A stretch of 64,000 nucleotides of DNA, taken from NCBI RefSeq assembly GCF_018678075.1, contig NZ_JAHHIR010000030.1, positions 1 to 64,000 of the forward strand. Direction: 5' to 3'. The translations under genes and the position numbers were made by a program. The stretch is from Epibacterium ulvae. Lineage in GTDB: Bacteria; Pseudomonadota; Alphaproteobacteria; Rhodobacterales; Rhodobacteraceae. Shown here in pieces: positions 8,060-16,478 of the stretch. Within the stretch, counting starts at the first letter, position 1, and each line of letters begins with the position of its first letter. Under the pieces are notes generated by a model, which was not told the DNA's origin, ran no database searches, and saw only the letters and a list, made by a program, of their open reading frames with translations.

Positions 8060-8889
8060 ATGGTTTGCAAGTTGTCAGATGCCGCATAGGTGCGGCGGCG
8101 TTGTGCGGCGATCAGGTCCGCCACCCGCAGCATCGCAACACCGCGCATCACCATTGACGCAGGCACAAAGGCCCAGAGCGCGATCCCCCAGATCATTAGC
8201 ATCGGATGTCCGAGGCTGGCGGTTCCGAGGAAGGCATCGATCATCTTGATCCCGCCGGGAATGGCAAAGGGCAGAAGTGCGCCCAAAATCACGTTCAACC
8301 GTCCGTCACGGGTCATGCGATTGACAACGTCGCCGCCTGTGGTCGGGTCAAATAGCGGCAGGTTGGTCCAGACGTTGAACGATCCGCCCGGCAGCGGCCA
8401 ACCGGTGATCCGTATTGCAAACACCAGCAGCGCGGTTGCGACCAATGCAACGAAACAAGCAAGACCTGCGGCGGAACGGACCGTGTTGATGGTGTCTGGG
8501 GCGGTGCCCTCGGGCAACATCAGGGTCATCAGCTGCACCGGAGACAGCGGAAAATCGAAGATCTGGCCCAGTAGATACCCAAGCCCACGCAACAGGGTGG
8601 TCAATCCGTTTGGATTGGCGTCGTGACGTACCAAAAGCGCCAGACCGGTGGCCATGACAAAAAGCGTACCATAGCGGATGCGGTTCAGCGGCGGTGCGTC
8701 GCGAAATTCGATAAAGCTGGGTGAGAGGGAGTTGTATTCGAAAAACACCAGAACCCCGGCCAATAGCGCCAAAAAGACCACCATTTCGGGTGTTCCGTTG
8801 CCGTCTTGCGTCAAAATCAATGATGGCATTGCGATCAGCAACGTCACCAAAAATCCACGCACGGCTGCTGTTGCAATCCGAGCTATCAC
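8056..8889 (-). CDS. Integral membrane protein of unknown function
   Basis: I do not recognise the family. The product of about 277 residues has six or seven hydrophobic segments with short loops, and a basic C-terminus. I chose GTG 8889 (VIARIATAAVRG) because AAGGA sits 7 bases before it; the in-frame ATG at 8919 has no ribosome site. It forms an overlapping pair with the exported EEP protein downstream, so the two probably act together, perhaps in envelope or phosphodiester metabolism. That link is inferred only from gene order. Confidence 0.7.
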   Translation of the reverse strand: MIARIATAAVRGFLVTLLIAMPSLILTQDGNGTPEMVVFLALLAGVLVFFEYNSLSPSFIEFRDAPPLNRIRYGTLFVMATGLALLVRHDANPNGLTTLLRGLGYLLGQIFDFPLSPVQLMTLMLPEGTAPDTINTVRSAAGLACFVALVATALLVFAIRITGWPLPGGSFNVWTNLPLFDPTTGGDVVNRMTRDGRLNVILGALLPFAIPGGIKMIDAFLGTASLGHPMLMIWGIALWAFVPASMVMRGVAMLRVADLIAAQRRRTYAASDNLQTI

Positions 8890-9286
8890 GTCTTCATCCT
8901 TCAAACAGGCCCGGCACATTTGCTGCGCTCATCGCCATACTTTGAAGCGCCCCTCATTTTGGAAGGAGTGCTCTGCCTCATTTTTGCCCCATTCCATCAC
9001 GATTGCCTTAATTCGCTCAAGGAGAGATTACGTTTTTTTGAAAGTTTTGTTGGCGTGTAGGGTGAGGTGGTGCCCGAATGCATCATCATTCACGTGGAAA
9101 ATCAGCAGTTTGCGTTGGCTTTTCAAGCAACGACCGCATCGTCAGTATTTAGCCGCAGGTTTGCGGAGGGGGCCAATTAAGGCAGATCTGTGGCGGATTT
9201 GTGGTTCACGCAACGCAAAAGGCCGCCCCAAACGGAGCGGCCTTTGTGAACTGTTTAATGGTGGTTAGGCCCAAGTTAGACCGAGG
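8890..9286. other. Gene-free stretch between leuD and the membrane-protein gene
   Basis: About 400 bases without a convincing gene. It holds the leuD terminator (9218-9245), the presumed promoter of the membrane-protein/EEP pair, and TTTTTGCCCCATT at 8981-8993, a string that recurs before other genes in the window. The plus-strand open frame running through it is not protein-like. Confidence 0.6.
9218..9245 (-). terminator. Terminator after leuCD
   Basis: AAAGGCCGC pairs with GCGGCCTTT around a short centre, directly downstream of leuD on the minus strand. It separates leuCD from the membrane-protein/EEP pair. Confidence 0.75.
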
Positions 9287-9892
9287 TTAAACCCAAGGAC
9301 GTGCCTGTGAAGCCTGTTCCTCGAATGTCTTGATCGAGTCCGCTTTTTCCAGCGTCAGACCAATGTCGTCGAGACCATTCAGCAGGCAGTGCTTTTTGAA
9401 CGCATCAACGTCAAAGCTGATCACGTCGCCGTCTGACGTGGTGATCTCTTGCGCTTCCAGATCCACGGTCATCCGGGCGTTTTCGCCTCTTTCGGCATCC
9501 TTCATCAGGATGTCGACCTGTTCCTGGGGCAGAACAATCGGCAGCATGCCGTTTTTGAAGCAGTTGCTGAAGAAGATGTCGGCAAATGACGTCGAGACGA
9601 TCACTTTGATGCCAAAATCTTCCAACGCCCATGGCGCGTGTTCCCGCGAGGAGCCACAGCCAAAGTTGTCGCCGGCAATCAAGATCTGCGAGCTGCGATA
9701 CTGCGGTTTGTTCAGCACGAAGTCTTCGATCTCAGTGCCGTCGCGGTTAAAGCGCATCTCGTCAAAGAGATTCTTGCCAAAGCCGGTGCGGGCGATGGAT
9801 TTCAGGAACACTTTGGGGATGATCATGTCGGTGTCGATGTTCACCAGCGGCATTGGGGCCGCGATACCTGTGAAGGTTTCAAACTTGTCCAT
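9287..9892 (-). CDS. leuD: 3-isopropylmalate dehydratase small subunit
   Basis: The 201-residue swivelling-domain subunit pairs with LeuC to isomerise 2-isopropylmalate to 3-isopropylmalate. It carries [16 protein letters not shown] near the N-terminus and [17 protein letters not shown] around residue 75, the aconitase-family swivel signatures. AAGGAGC precedes the ATG. It starts 12 bases after leuC, so the two are one operon. Confidence 0.97.
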   Translation of the reverse strand: MDKFETFTGIAAPMPLVNIDTDMIIPKVFLKSIARTGFGKNLFDEMRFNRDGTEIEDFVLNKPQYRSSQILIAGDNFGCGSSREHAPWALEDFGIKVIVSTSFADIFFSNCFKNGMLPIVLPQEQVDILMKDAERGENARMTVDLEAQEITTSDGDVISFDVDAFKKHCLLNGLDDIGLTLEKADSIKTFEEQASQARPWV

Positions 9893-9904
9893 AATGCTTG
9901 CTCC

Positions 9905-11311
9905 TTACACCAGCTCGCGAACGTCAGTCAGCTTGCCGGTCAATGCGGCAGCAGCGGCCATGCCGGGCGACACAAGGTGCGTACGGCCCTTGTACCCCTG
10001 GCGACCTTCAAAGTTCCGGTTGGAGGTTGCAGCGCAACGCTCGCCTTCGCTCAGCTGGTCGGGGTTCATCGCCAGACACATGGAACAACCGGCCATGCGC
10101 CATTCAAAACCGGCAGCTTCAAAGATCTCGGCCAGGCCTTCTTCTTCGGCTTGGGCGCGGACCAGGCCAGAGCCCGGAACGATCATGGCACGCATGCCGT
10201 CTTTGATCTTCTTGCCTTTGACAACTTCGGCAACGGCACGCAGGTCTTCGATACGACCGTTGGTGCAAGACCCGATGAAGACAGTGTCGATTTCGATGTC
10301 GGTCAGCTTTTGACCTGGCACCAGCCCCATGTATTCGATGGAGCGTTTGGCCGCGTCGACTTTGCCGCCTTCGAAATCGTCAGGGTGGGGAACCACACCG
10401 GTGATCGGCAGCACGTCTTCGGGAGAGGTGCCCCAGGTGACAACCGGCTGGATGTCTTCGCCTTTGAGGGTCACAACCTTGTCGAAATGCGCGTCTTCGT
10501 CAGTGAAGAGAGTTTTCCACCAAGCCAGCGCTGCCTCGAACTGGGCGCCTTTTGGAGCGTGCGGGCGACCGTTGACGTAGGCATATGTGGTCTCATCCGG
10601 TGCGATGAGGCCTGCGCGCGCGCCGCCTTCAATGGCCATGTTGCAGACGGTCATGCGACCTTCCATGGACAGGTCGCGGATGGCTTCGCCACAATATTCA
10701 ATCACATAGCCGGTACCACCGCCGGTGCCGGTTTCGCCGATAACCGCGAGCGTGATGTCCTTGGCGGTGACGCCCGGCTTCAGTTTGCCGGTGATCTCCA
10801 CCTTCATGTTTTTGGACTTCTTCTGGATCAGCGTCTGGGTGGCCAGAACGTGCTCAACCTCAGAAGTGCCGATACCATGGGCCAATGCGCCAAACGCACC
10901 GTGGGTGGCGGTGTGGCTGTCGCCGCACACAACGGTCATGCCGGGCAGGGTCCAACCCTGTTCGGGGCCGACGATGTGCACGATGCCTTGACGGACATCG
11001 GAGACTGGATAGTAGTGGACGCCAAATTCCTTGGCGTTTGTGTCCAGCGCTTCCACCTGAATGCGGCTTTCCGGGGTCATGGTGGCCGGGTCGGCACGGT
11101 CCAGCGTTGTGGGGACGTTGTGGTCCGGCACAGCAATGGTTTTGTCAGGCGCGTGAACGGTGCGACCGGCCAGACGCAGGCCTTCGAAAGCCTGTGCCGA
11201 GGTTACTTCGTGAACCAGGTGGCGGTCGATATAAAGCAGGCAAGTGCCATCATCGGCCTCGTGGGCAACGTGGGCATCCCAGATTTTATCATAGAGCGTT
11301 TTGGGGGACAT
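9905..11311 (-). CDS. leuC: 3-isopropylmalate dehydratase large subunit
   Basis: The 468-residue aconitase-type subunit carries the [4Fe-4S] cluster that activates the substrate hydroxyl. One cluster cysteine is in the [10 protein letters not shown] segment near residue 345 and the other two in [15 protein letters not shown] near residue 410. The N-terminus [16 protein letters not shown] is canonical, behind GGGGAGAGG. It leads the leuCD operon, with a long 5' region of about 400 bases that could hold regulatory sequence. Confidence 0.97.
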   Translation of the reverse strand: MSPKTLYDKIWDAHVAHEADDGTCLLYIDRHLVHEVTSAQAFEGLRLAGRTVHAPDKTIAVPDHNVPTTLDRADPATMTPESRIQVEALDTNAKEFGVHYYPVSDVRQGIVHIVGPEQGWTLPGMTVVCGDSHTATHGAFGALAHGIGTSEVEHVLATQTLIQKKSKNMKVEITGKLKPGVTAKDITLAVIGETGTGGGTGYVIEYCGEAIRDLSMEGRMTVCNMAIEGGARAGLIAPDETTYAYVNGRPHAPKGAQFEAALAWWKTLFTDEDAHFDKVVTLKGEDIQPVVTWGTSPEDVLPITGVVPHPDDFEGGKVDAAKRSIEYMGLVPGQKLTDIEIDTVFIGSCTNGRIEDLRAVAEVVKGKKIKDGMRAMIVPGSGLVRAQAEEEGLAEIFEAAGFEWRMAGCSMCLAMNPDQLSEGERCAATSNRNFEGRQGYKGRTHLVSPGMAAAAALTGKLTDVRELV

Positions 11312-11716
11312 ATGGTCCTCTCCCCTTGAAAGTTGTCATGGCTGGCGATTGGCTGTGCACGCGCGTTATAGGCGGGCCAGAACCGTGCGGGCAGCACCAT
11401 AGAAGCGCTCGCGCAGGCGGGCGCGATCTTGCAGTTCTATAAATTGTGCGAATTCCAGGGTCATGCAGGTCAGATACAGCCCGCGCGGGCTGCGATCAAG
11501 GCTTTGACTGGCATTGAAACACCCCGAATTTGCATGGAAAGCAGGCAAAGAGAGGGTTTGGCGGCCTTTTGCCTTTCCTCGGCAGGCGGAATCAGGCAGA
11601 TAGCCAGCTCGATTCGCCTTCTGGTTTTTAGCTCACGTTGAAAACCCGGGGGCTTTCTGCTATGGTCGAACCACCCGGCGCCGGGGCATGCGGCGCGTTA
11701 ATAGGAGGACATTGTC
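11312..11716. other. Divergent intergenic region between leuC and rsfS
   Basis: About 400 bases with no recognised gene. The plus side holds a good sigma-70 promoter for rsfS. On the minus side a 33-codon frame (11464-11366) ends 54 bases before the leuC start and reads MTLEFAQFIELQDRARL to the final VLARL; it lacks a ribosome site and runs of Leu codons, so it does not look like an attenuator peptide, but it is protein-like. Confidence 0.5.
11638..11666 (+). promoter_or_regulatory. Sigma-70 promoter of rsfS-rlmH
   Basis: TTGAAA at 11638-11643 and TATGGT at 11661-11666 are separated by exactly 17 bases, about 70 bases before rsfS. Confidence 0.65.
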
Positions 11717-11734
11717 CTGTCACCCCAAGCTGAC

Positions 11735-12145
11735 GTGGCCAGCACCAACGGCCACACTCTGGCCGTTAAGGCTACCTCTGAAACGCCAACCAGCGAAAAG
11801 CTGCTTGAGCGCATTCTTTCCTCACTTGATGATGATAAAGCCGAAGATGTCGTGCAGATTGATCTGCGAGGCAAAACGTCTATTGGTGACTACATGATCG
11901 TGGCCTCGGGTCGTTCGACGCGCCAGGTTGCGGCGATGTCAGAAAAGCTGATGGACCGTCTCAAGCAGGAATATGGCATTGGCTGTAAAGTCGAAGGCAA
12001 GGACACAGGCGACTGGGTTCTGATCGATTCAGGCGATGTGATCGTCCATCTGTTCCGCCCCGAAGTGCGCGAGTTCTACCAGATCGAAAAGATGTGGCAG
12101 CCCGCAGGCGTAGGGCAATCACCGGTGGCACCTGTAACGGTCTAA
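11735..12145 (+). CDS. rsfS: Ribosome silencing factor RsfS
   Basis: RsfS binds ribosomal protein L14 and blocks subunit joining when nutrients are short. The protein of about 136 residues has the family core EDVVQIDLRGKTSIGDYMIV, DYMIVASGRSTRQVAA, and the C-terminal WVLIDSGDVIVHLFRPEVR. The start is uncertain. GTG 11735 has no ribosome site, while a perfect AGGAGG at 11703-11708 lies 26 bases upstream, 8 bases before an in-frame CTG at 11717. A non-canonical CTG start adding six residues (LSPQAD) is possible. It is followed by rlmH, the usual partner order. Confidence 0.93.
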   Translation: MASTNGHTLAVKATSETPTSEKLLERILSSLDDDKAEDVVQIDLRGKTSIGDYMIVASGRSTRQVAAMSEKLMDRLKQEYGIGCKVEGKDTGDWVLIDSGDVIVHLFRPEVREFYQIEKMWQPAGVGQSPVAPVTV

Positions 12146-12214
12146 CGCCGATACAGACCAAAAACATTCGATGCGGTCGCAACCTTGTGCGGCCGACTTA
12201 GAAGGCGTTTTCAG

Positions 12215-12685
12215 ATGCGTATTCACATCTGCGCCGTGGGGCGGTTGCGCTCGGGGTCGGAAAAGACCCTGATTGATGACTATATCACGCGCTTTGACCG
12301 CACGGGCCGTGCGCTTGGCCTGGGGCCTGCGCGGGTGGTGGAAGTGGAAGACAAGAAAAACGCTGGCATGGGTGCAGAAGCTGCCCTGTTGCGCAAAGCG
12401 CTGCCCAAAGGGGCGCTGTTGTGCACGTTGGATGAGCGCGGCAAGCTGCTGACCTCCCCTGAATTTTCCCAAAAACTGGCCGGTTGGCGCGATGGTGGGC
12501 GCCAGGACCTGGCCTTTGTTATCGGCGGCGCTGATGGCATTGATCCTGGTTTGCGGGCCGAGGCGGATTTCTCCATCTCATTTGGTAAAATGGTCTGGCC
12601 ACATATGATGGTGCGCCTGATGTTGACCGAACAGATCTACCGCGCAGCGACCATTCTGGCAGGCAGCCCGTACCACCGCAGTTAA
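12215..12685 (+). CDS. rlmH: 23S rRNA (pseudouridine1915-N3)-methyltransferase RlmH
   Basis: A 156-residue SPOUT methyltransferase that modifies pseudouridine 1915 in helix 69 of 23S rRNA. The SAM-binding knot shows LAFVIGGADGID around residue 105 and the diagnostic C-terminal YRAATILAGSPYHRS. The start MRIHICAVGRLRSG is canonical. It lies 69 bases after rsfS, same strand, as in many bacteria. Short and full length for the family. Confidence 0.97.
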   Translation: MRIHICAVGRLRSGSEKTLIDDYITRFDRTGRALGLGPARVVEVEDKKNAGMGAEAALLRKALPKGALLCTLDERGKLLTSPEFSQKLAGWRDGGRQDLAFVIGGADGIDPGLRAEADFSISFGKMVWPHMMVRLMLTEQIYRAATILAGSPYHRS

Positions 12686-12691
12686 GCCGCG

Positions 12692-13054
12692 TTATTGCGA
12701 CAGGGTAACTGCGGTCAGCGGTTCGGCCCATCCATCCACATTGTCACGCGCCTGAATGAACACCTCGGTCACGCCATCCGGGATGTGGACCCCGCCGAGG
12801 GAACGTGTGAAGGGCTGCTCGTTCTCATGTGGGTGAAACAGTGTTCGCAGTCCAAGCTCCGTTCCATCGGAATCCAGAACCCGCCAGCCATCGGCATAAT
12901 GATCCCAGCCCGTATCCGGGTGGCGGATGGTGACGGAAAAGCTCCAGCTTTCGCCATGTTGTGTCGCGGTTGCCGCGACAACTTTCGGCGCGTCCGCCCA
13001 AAGAGCGGATGTGCTGAAACATAAAAGGGCGAGTGTCGATGCGATGCGGGTCAT
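12692..13054 (-). CDS. Small exported protein of unknown function
   Basis: A 120-residue protein with a signal peptide (cleavage near ALWA). The mature part is about 100 residues of beta-rich sequence (VTIRHPDTGWDHYADGW, then PHENEQPFTRSLGGV). Related small periplasmic proteins occur in alphaproteobacteria, but I know of no function. ATG 13054 is chosen over an upstream TTG. It follows the DUF599 gene by 9 bases, so the two are co-transcribed. Its stop is 6 bases from that of convergent rlmH. Confidence 0.75.
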   Translation of the reverse strand: MTRIASTLALLCFSTSALWADAPKVVAATATQHGESWSFSVTIRHPDTGWDHYADGWRVLDSDGTELGLRTLFHPHENEQPFTRSLGGVHIPDGVTEVFIQARDNVDGWAEPLTAVTLSQ

Positions 13055-13063
13055 GATCAAAAC

Positions 13064-13801
13064 CTATTCTGTCTGCGTGCCACTGTGGTCTTCTTTTGCG
13101 TGATCCGCAGGTGTGCTCAGCAAGACCTCGCGCGATCTTGATGCAAATTCCCGCCGGTAGAGGACCGCAAGCGTAACAAAAGTAGCAAGCAAAAGCGCGA
13201 TGGGCCCAATCAGCCAGGCGCAGGTGGACAGCGAAAAATAAGTGGCCCGCAGGCCCCGGTTAAAGCTGCGCGCAGCGGTGATGTTGAGCTCAGCGGCTTG
13301 CGCCGCACGTTGGTAGACCAAGGGTGCGTCGGGGTCATTTGGGACTGCCGCCATGAGGACAGAACCGTATCCGAACAACCGGTTGGACCACACGAATTTC
13401 AAAAACGCATTGCAGAGCAGAAGAAGCACAACCAGAATTTTGGCCTCCCAGACAAAAGTCGGTGCCTCGGTGTGCATAAAGTCCTTGGCCAGGCCCGCAA
13501 CCTGTTCCGTGTTGCCGATCAGGGCAAGTCCCCCTCCAATCGCTAGCATCGTGGTTGAGGCAAAGAACGCCGTGCCCTGTCGCAGGCTTCCAACCATCAT
13601 CGCATCAAATACACGGGGTTCGCGGGTGACCATCGTGTGCAACCAGTCGCGCCGGAAATCGGCCATCAGAAAAGACACAGACGGGCGGTTTTGAGCGGGA
13701 TGCTCGATCCGCCAACCAATCCAGACCCAAGCCACAAGAACAAATACCAGACCTGCGAAATCTAGTGGTGAAAACAATGCGATACGGTTCAGCCAAATCA
13801 T
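13064..13801 (-). CDS. DUF599 domain membrane protein
   Basis: A 245-residue protein with four or five membrane segments and the DUF599 signature around VMTREPRVFDAMMVGSLRQG-type sequence at residues 55-80 (MVTREPRVFDAMMVGSL). The family is widespread in proteobacteria and has no known activity. The start is divergent from glcD, 102 bases away, so the palindrome before glcD may affect both. The small exported protein follows in the same operon. Confidence 0.85.
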   Translation of the reverse strand: MIWLNRIALFSPLDFAGLVFVLVAWVWIGWRIEHPAQNRPSVSFLMADFRRDWLHTMVTREPRVFDAMMVGSLRQGTAFFASTTMLAIGGGLALIGNTEQVAGLAKDFMHTEAPTFVWEAKILVVLLLLCNAFLKFVWSNRLFGYGSVLMAAVPNDPDAPLVYQRAAQAAELNITAARSFNRGLRATYFSLSTCAWLIGPIALLLATFVTLAVLYRREFASRSREVLLSTPADHAKEDHSGTQTE

Positions 13802-13830
13802 TCGCGCACCTTAGTGCCACAGGCGGGGGC

Positions 13831-13867
13831 TTGTCAGGTGGTAAAATTGGTAATATATTTTTACCAA
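13831..13867 (+). promoter_or_regulatory. glcDEF promoter with a palindromic operator
   Basis: TTGGTAA at 13847-13853 and TTACCAA at 13861-13867 form a perfect palindrome with a 7-base centre. TTGTCA at 13831 and TATATT at 13854 with a 17-base gap form a likely promoter whose -10 box lies inside the palindrome. GGT...ACC dyads are typical of GntR/FadR-type regulators of glycolate and lactate genes, so repression relieved by a 2-hydroxyacid is a fair inference. Confidence 0.6.
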
Positions 13868-13903
13868 AGTGCATCTGGTCGCTTGTCAGCAAGGAAACGC
13901 AAA

Positions 13904-15337
13904 ATGGAAATGCCCAAGCCCGACGCGATGGTTCTGCGCCAAAAGGCCAAATTGGTGGCAGAGCTGTCCAACATTCTTCCCGCAGATGCCATCATCTCCG
14001 ATCTGGCTGAGACACGGGCCTATGAATGTGATGCTCTGACCGCCTATCGCTGCCCGCCGATGTTGGCCGTGTTGCCGGAAACCACCCAGCAGGTCGCGGA
14101 CGTTTTGAGGATTTGCCATGCCAATAACGTGCCGGTGGTGCCACGGGGGGCGGGAACCTCGCTTGCGGGTGGGGCCTTGCCCACCGCAGACTGTGTGATC
14201 CTGGGCGTCGCGCGGATGAACGACGTGCTGGAGACCGACTATGACAACCGGATCATTCGGGTTCAGACCGGGCGCACCAATCTGAGTGTCACTGGCGCGG
14301 TTGAGGATGAGGAGTTCTTTTACGCACCCGATCCCTCCAGCCAATTGGCCTGTGCGATTGCTGGCAATATCGCAATGAACTCGGGCGGCGCCCATTGTTT
14401 GAAATATGGCGTCACCACCAACAATCTGATGGGTGTCACCATGGTGCTGATGGATGGCAGCATCGTGGAAATCGGCGGCGAACATCTGGATGCGGGCGGC
14501 TTGGATCTGCTCGGTGTGATTTGCGGATCAGAGGGTCAATTGGGCGTCGTGACCGAGGCCACATTGCGCATCCTGCACAAACCCGAAGGGGCGCGACCCG
14601 TGTTGATCGGCTTTGACAGCAACGAGGTCGCGGGTGTGTGTGTGTCCGACATTATTAAATCGGGCATCCTGCCGGTTGCGATCGAATTTATGGACCGCCC
14701 CTGCATCCGGGCCTGTGAGGCGTTTGCCAAAGCCGGATACCCAGACTGCGAAGCGCTGTTGATTGTCGAGGTGGAGGGCAGCCCGGCAGAAATCGACGAG
14801 CAGCTGTCCAGGATTGTCGAGATTGCTGAGCGCCACAGCCCCGTTGATTTGCGCGAGGCTAAAGATGCCGATCAGGCAGGGCGGATCTGGTTGGGCCGCA
14901 AAGCGGCTTTTGGCGCGATGGGGCAGATCAATGACTATATGTGTCTGGACGGCACCATCCCTGTGTCGACCCTGCCGGACGTGCTGCGGCGCATTGGTGA
15001 GCTGTCGCGCGAGTACGGGCTGGACGTGGCCAATGTTTTTCACGCGGGCGACGGCAATATGCATCCGCTGATCCTGTTTGACGCCAATCAAGAGGGACAG
15101 CTTGAAACCTGCGAAGCGCTGGGCGCCGAAATCCTGAAGCTCTGTGTTGAGGTTGGTGGCTGTCTGACCGGTGAACATGGCGTCGGTGTCGAGAAACGCG
15201 ATCTGATGCTGCACCAATACTCGGCGGACGATCTGGAGGCGCAGCTGCGTATCAAGGACGTGTTTGATCCAAAGTGGCTGCTGAACCCGGCCAAGGTCTT
15301 TCCGCTGTCGGTCACGGCGACGCGTCGCAATGCCTAA
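13904..15337 (+). CDS. glcD: Glycolate oxidase subunit GlcD (FAD-linked)
   Basis: The 477-residue FAD-binding subunit oxidises glycolate to glyoxylate. It has the PCMH/VAO-type FAD domain, with VVPRGAGTSLAGGALP near residue 78 and NSGGAHCLKYGVTTNNL near 160, then the FAD-oxidase C-terminal domain with the NVFHAGDGNMHP metal/substrate segment and CLTGEHGVGVEKR. ATG 13904 is chosen because AAGGA precedes it; upstream in-frame sequence contains the operator. It starts a three-gene operon with glcE and glcF. Confidence 0.95.
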   Translation: MEMPKPDAMVLRQKAKLVAELSNILPADAIISDLAETRAYECDALTAYRCPPMLAVLPETTQQVADVLRICHANNVPVVPRGAGTSLAGGALPTADCVILGVARMNDVLETDYDNRIIRVQTGRTNLSVTGAVEDEEFFYAPDPSSQLACAIAGNIAMNSGGAHCLKYGVTTNNLMGVTMVLMDGSIVEIGGEHLDAGGLDLLGVICGSEGQLGVVTEATLRILHKPEGARPVLIGFDSNEVAGVCVSDIIKSGILPVAIEFMDRPCIRACEAFAKAGYPDCEALLIVEVEGSPAEIDEQLSRIVEIAERHSPVDLREAKDADQAGRIWLGRKAAFGAMGQINDYMCLDGTIPVSTLPDVLRRIGELSREYGLDVANVFHAGDGNMHPLILFDANQEGQLETCEALGAEILKLCVEVGGCLTGEHGVGVEKRDLMLHQYSADDLEAQLRIKDVFDPKWLLNPAKVFPLSVTATRRNA

Positions 15338-15365
15338 TGCGCCTTTTACACCAGGACAGTTGAAC

Positions 15366-16475
15366 ATGATCACCCCCACAGATGAAACAGAACTGGCCGC
15401 CGCGATTGCCCAAGCTGACGGGCCGCTGTCGATCACAAGTGGGGGCACCCGTGGGATAGCCACCGCTGGCACCGGGTTGAGCACCCGCGCAATGACCGGT
15501 GTGACGCTCTATGAACCCGGCGCGTTGACCATGGTTGCCCGCTCTGGAACCCCGTTGGACGAGGTGCAGAGCCAATTGGTGAAGGAAGGCCAGCAACTGG
15601 CGTTTGAACCTGCGGACTATCGTGGGCTTTTGGGCACAAACGGCGCGCCGACACTTGGCGGTGCCTTTGCCAGCAACAGCTCGGGGCCGCGTCGTGTCCA
15701 GGCGGGCGCTGCACGCGATTTCCTGCTTGGTGTGCGTTTTGTCGATGGCCGCGGCACGGTGTTGAAAAACGGTGGGCGAGTGATGAAAAATGTCACCGGC
15801 TACGATCTGGTCAAGCTGATGGCCGGGGCGCATGGCACCTTGGGCGTGATGAGCGAGGTGTCTTTCAAAGTTCTGCCTAAGCCCGAGTGCACGGGTACGT
15901 TGGTCTGGGAAGGGCTGGCCCCCGCGCAATCGCTGCAGGTGTTTACGGCGGCGATGAGGTCGCCCTTTGACGTAACCGGCGCTGCGCGCGTGCCATCGCA
16001 GGGAGATGCGCCGTCACAAACGATGATCCGGTTGGAAGGCTTTGAAAGCTCGGTTCAATATCGGATGCAGCAATTGCAGAAAAAATTGCAGGGCATCGCG
16101 CAGCCGCAATCTCTGCTGGATGCAGATGCGCTTTGGCGGATGGTGCGCGATGTAGAGCCATTTCATGGGCAGGTCGGCGCGGTGTGGCGCAGCTCGATCA
16201 AACCCAGCGATATGCCCGCGTTTATCGACCGAATTCCCGGCGACCACCTGGTCGATTGGGCCGGCGGGCTGGTGTGGAGCCTCGTGGATCCGTCGCTAGA
16301 TCTGCGCGGCTTACGGGGAGGGATCGGCGGTCACAGCACATTGGTGCGCTCGGCAAATGGGGTGCAGCCTTTCGCACGGTTTGAGCCACAGCCCAGCCCG
16401 TTGGAGACCCTAGCCCAAGGGTTGCGGACTGAATTTGATCCCCGTGGGATCTTGAACCCGGGATTGATGGGATAA
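15366..16475 (+). CDS. glcE: Glycolate oxidase FAD-binding subunit GlcE
   Basis: A 369-residue subunit with a shortened FAD-binding fold: ITSGGTRG near residue 23, LGTNGAPTLGGAFASN around 90 and GRVMKNVTGYDLVKLMAGAHG around 140-160 (only the middle of that segment is diagnostic: NVTGYDLVKLMAGA). The start at 15366 has AGGA 9 bases upstream; an in-frame ATG at 15330 that overlaps glcD by 8 bases is the alternative. GlcE forms the membrane-associated glycolate oxidase with GlcD and GlcF. Confidence 0.93.
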   Translation: MITPTDETELAAAIAQADGPLSITSGGTRGIATAGTGLSTRAMTGVTLYEPGALTMVARSGTPLDEVQSQLVKEGQQLAFEPADYRGLLGTNGAPTLGGAFASNSSGPRRVQAGAARDFLLGVRFVDGRGTVLKNGGRVMKNVTGYDLVKLMAGAHGTLGVMSEVSFKVLPKPECTGTLVWEGLAPAQSLQVFTAAMRSPFDVTGAARVPSQGDAPSQTMIRLEGFESSVQYRMQQLQKKLQGIAQPQSLLDADALWRMVRDVEPFHGQVGAVWRSSIKPSDMPAFIDRIPGDHLVDWAGGLVWSLVDPSLDLRGLRGGIGGHSTLVRSANGVQPFARFEPQPSPLETLAQGLRTEFDPRGILNPGLMG

Positions 16476-16478
16476 GCG

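Noticed and set aside
8678-9268. Plus-strand open frame across the gap before leuD
   Set aside because: It starts inside the membrane-protein gene, reads through the leuD terminator and has Arg/Trp-rich composition unlike a real protein.
9638-11329. 563-codon plus-strand open frame opposite leuD and leuC
   Set aside because: It spans both leu genes and the gap between them in antisense, has no ribosome site or protein features, and is explained by high-GC codon use.
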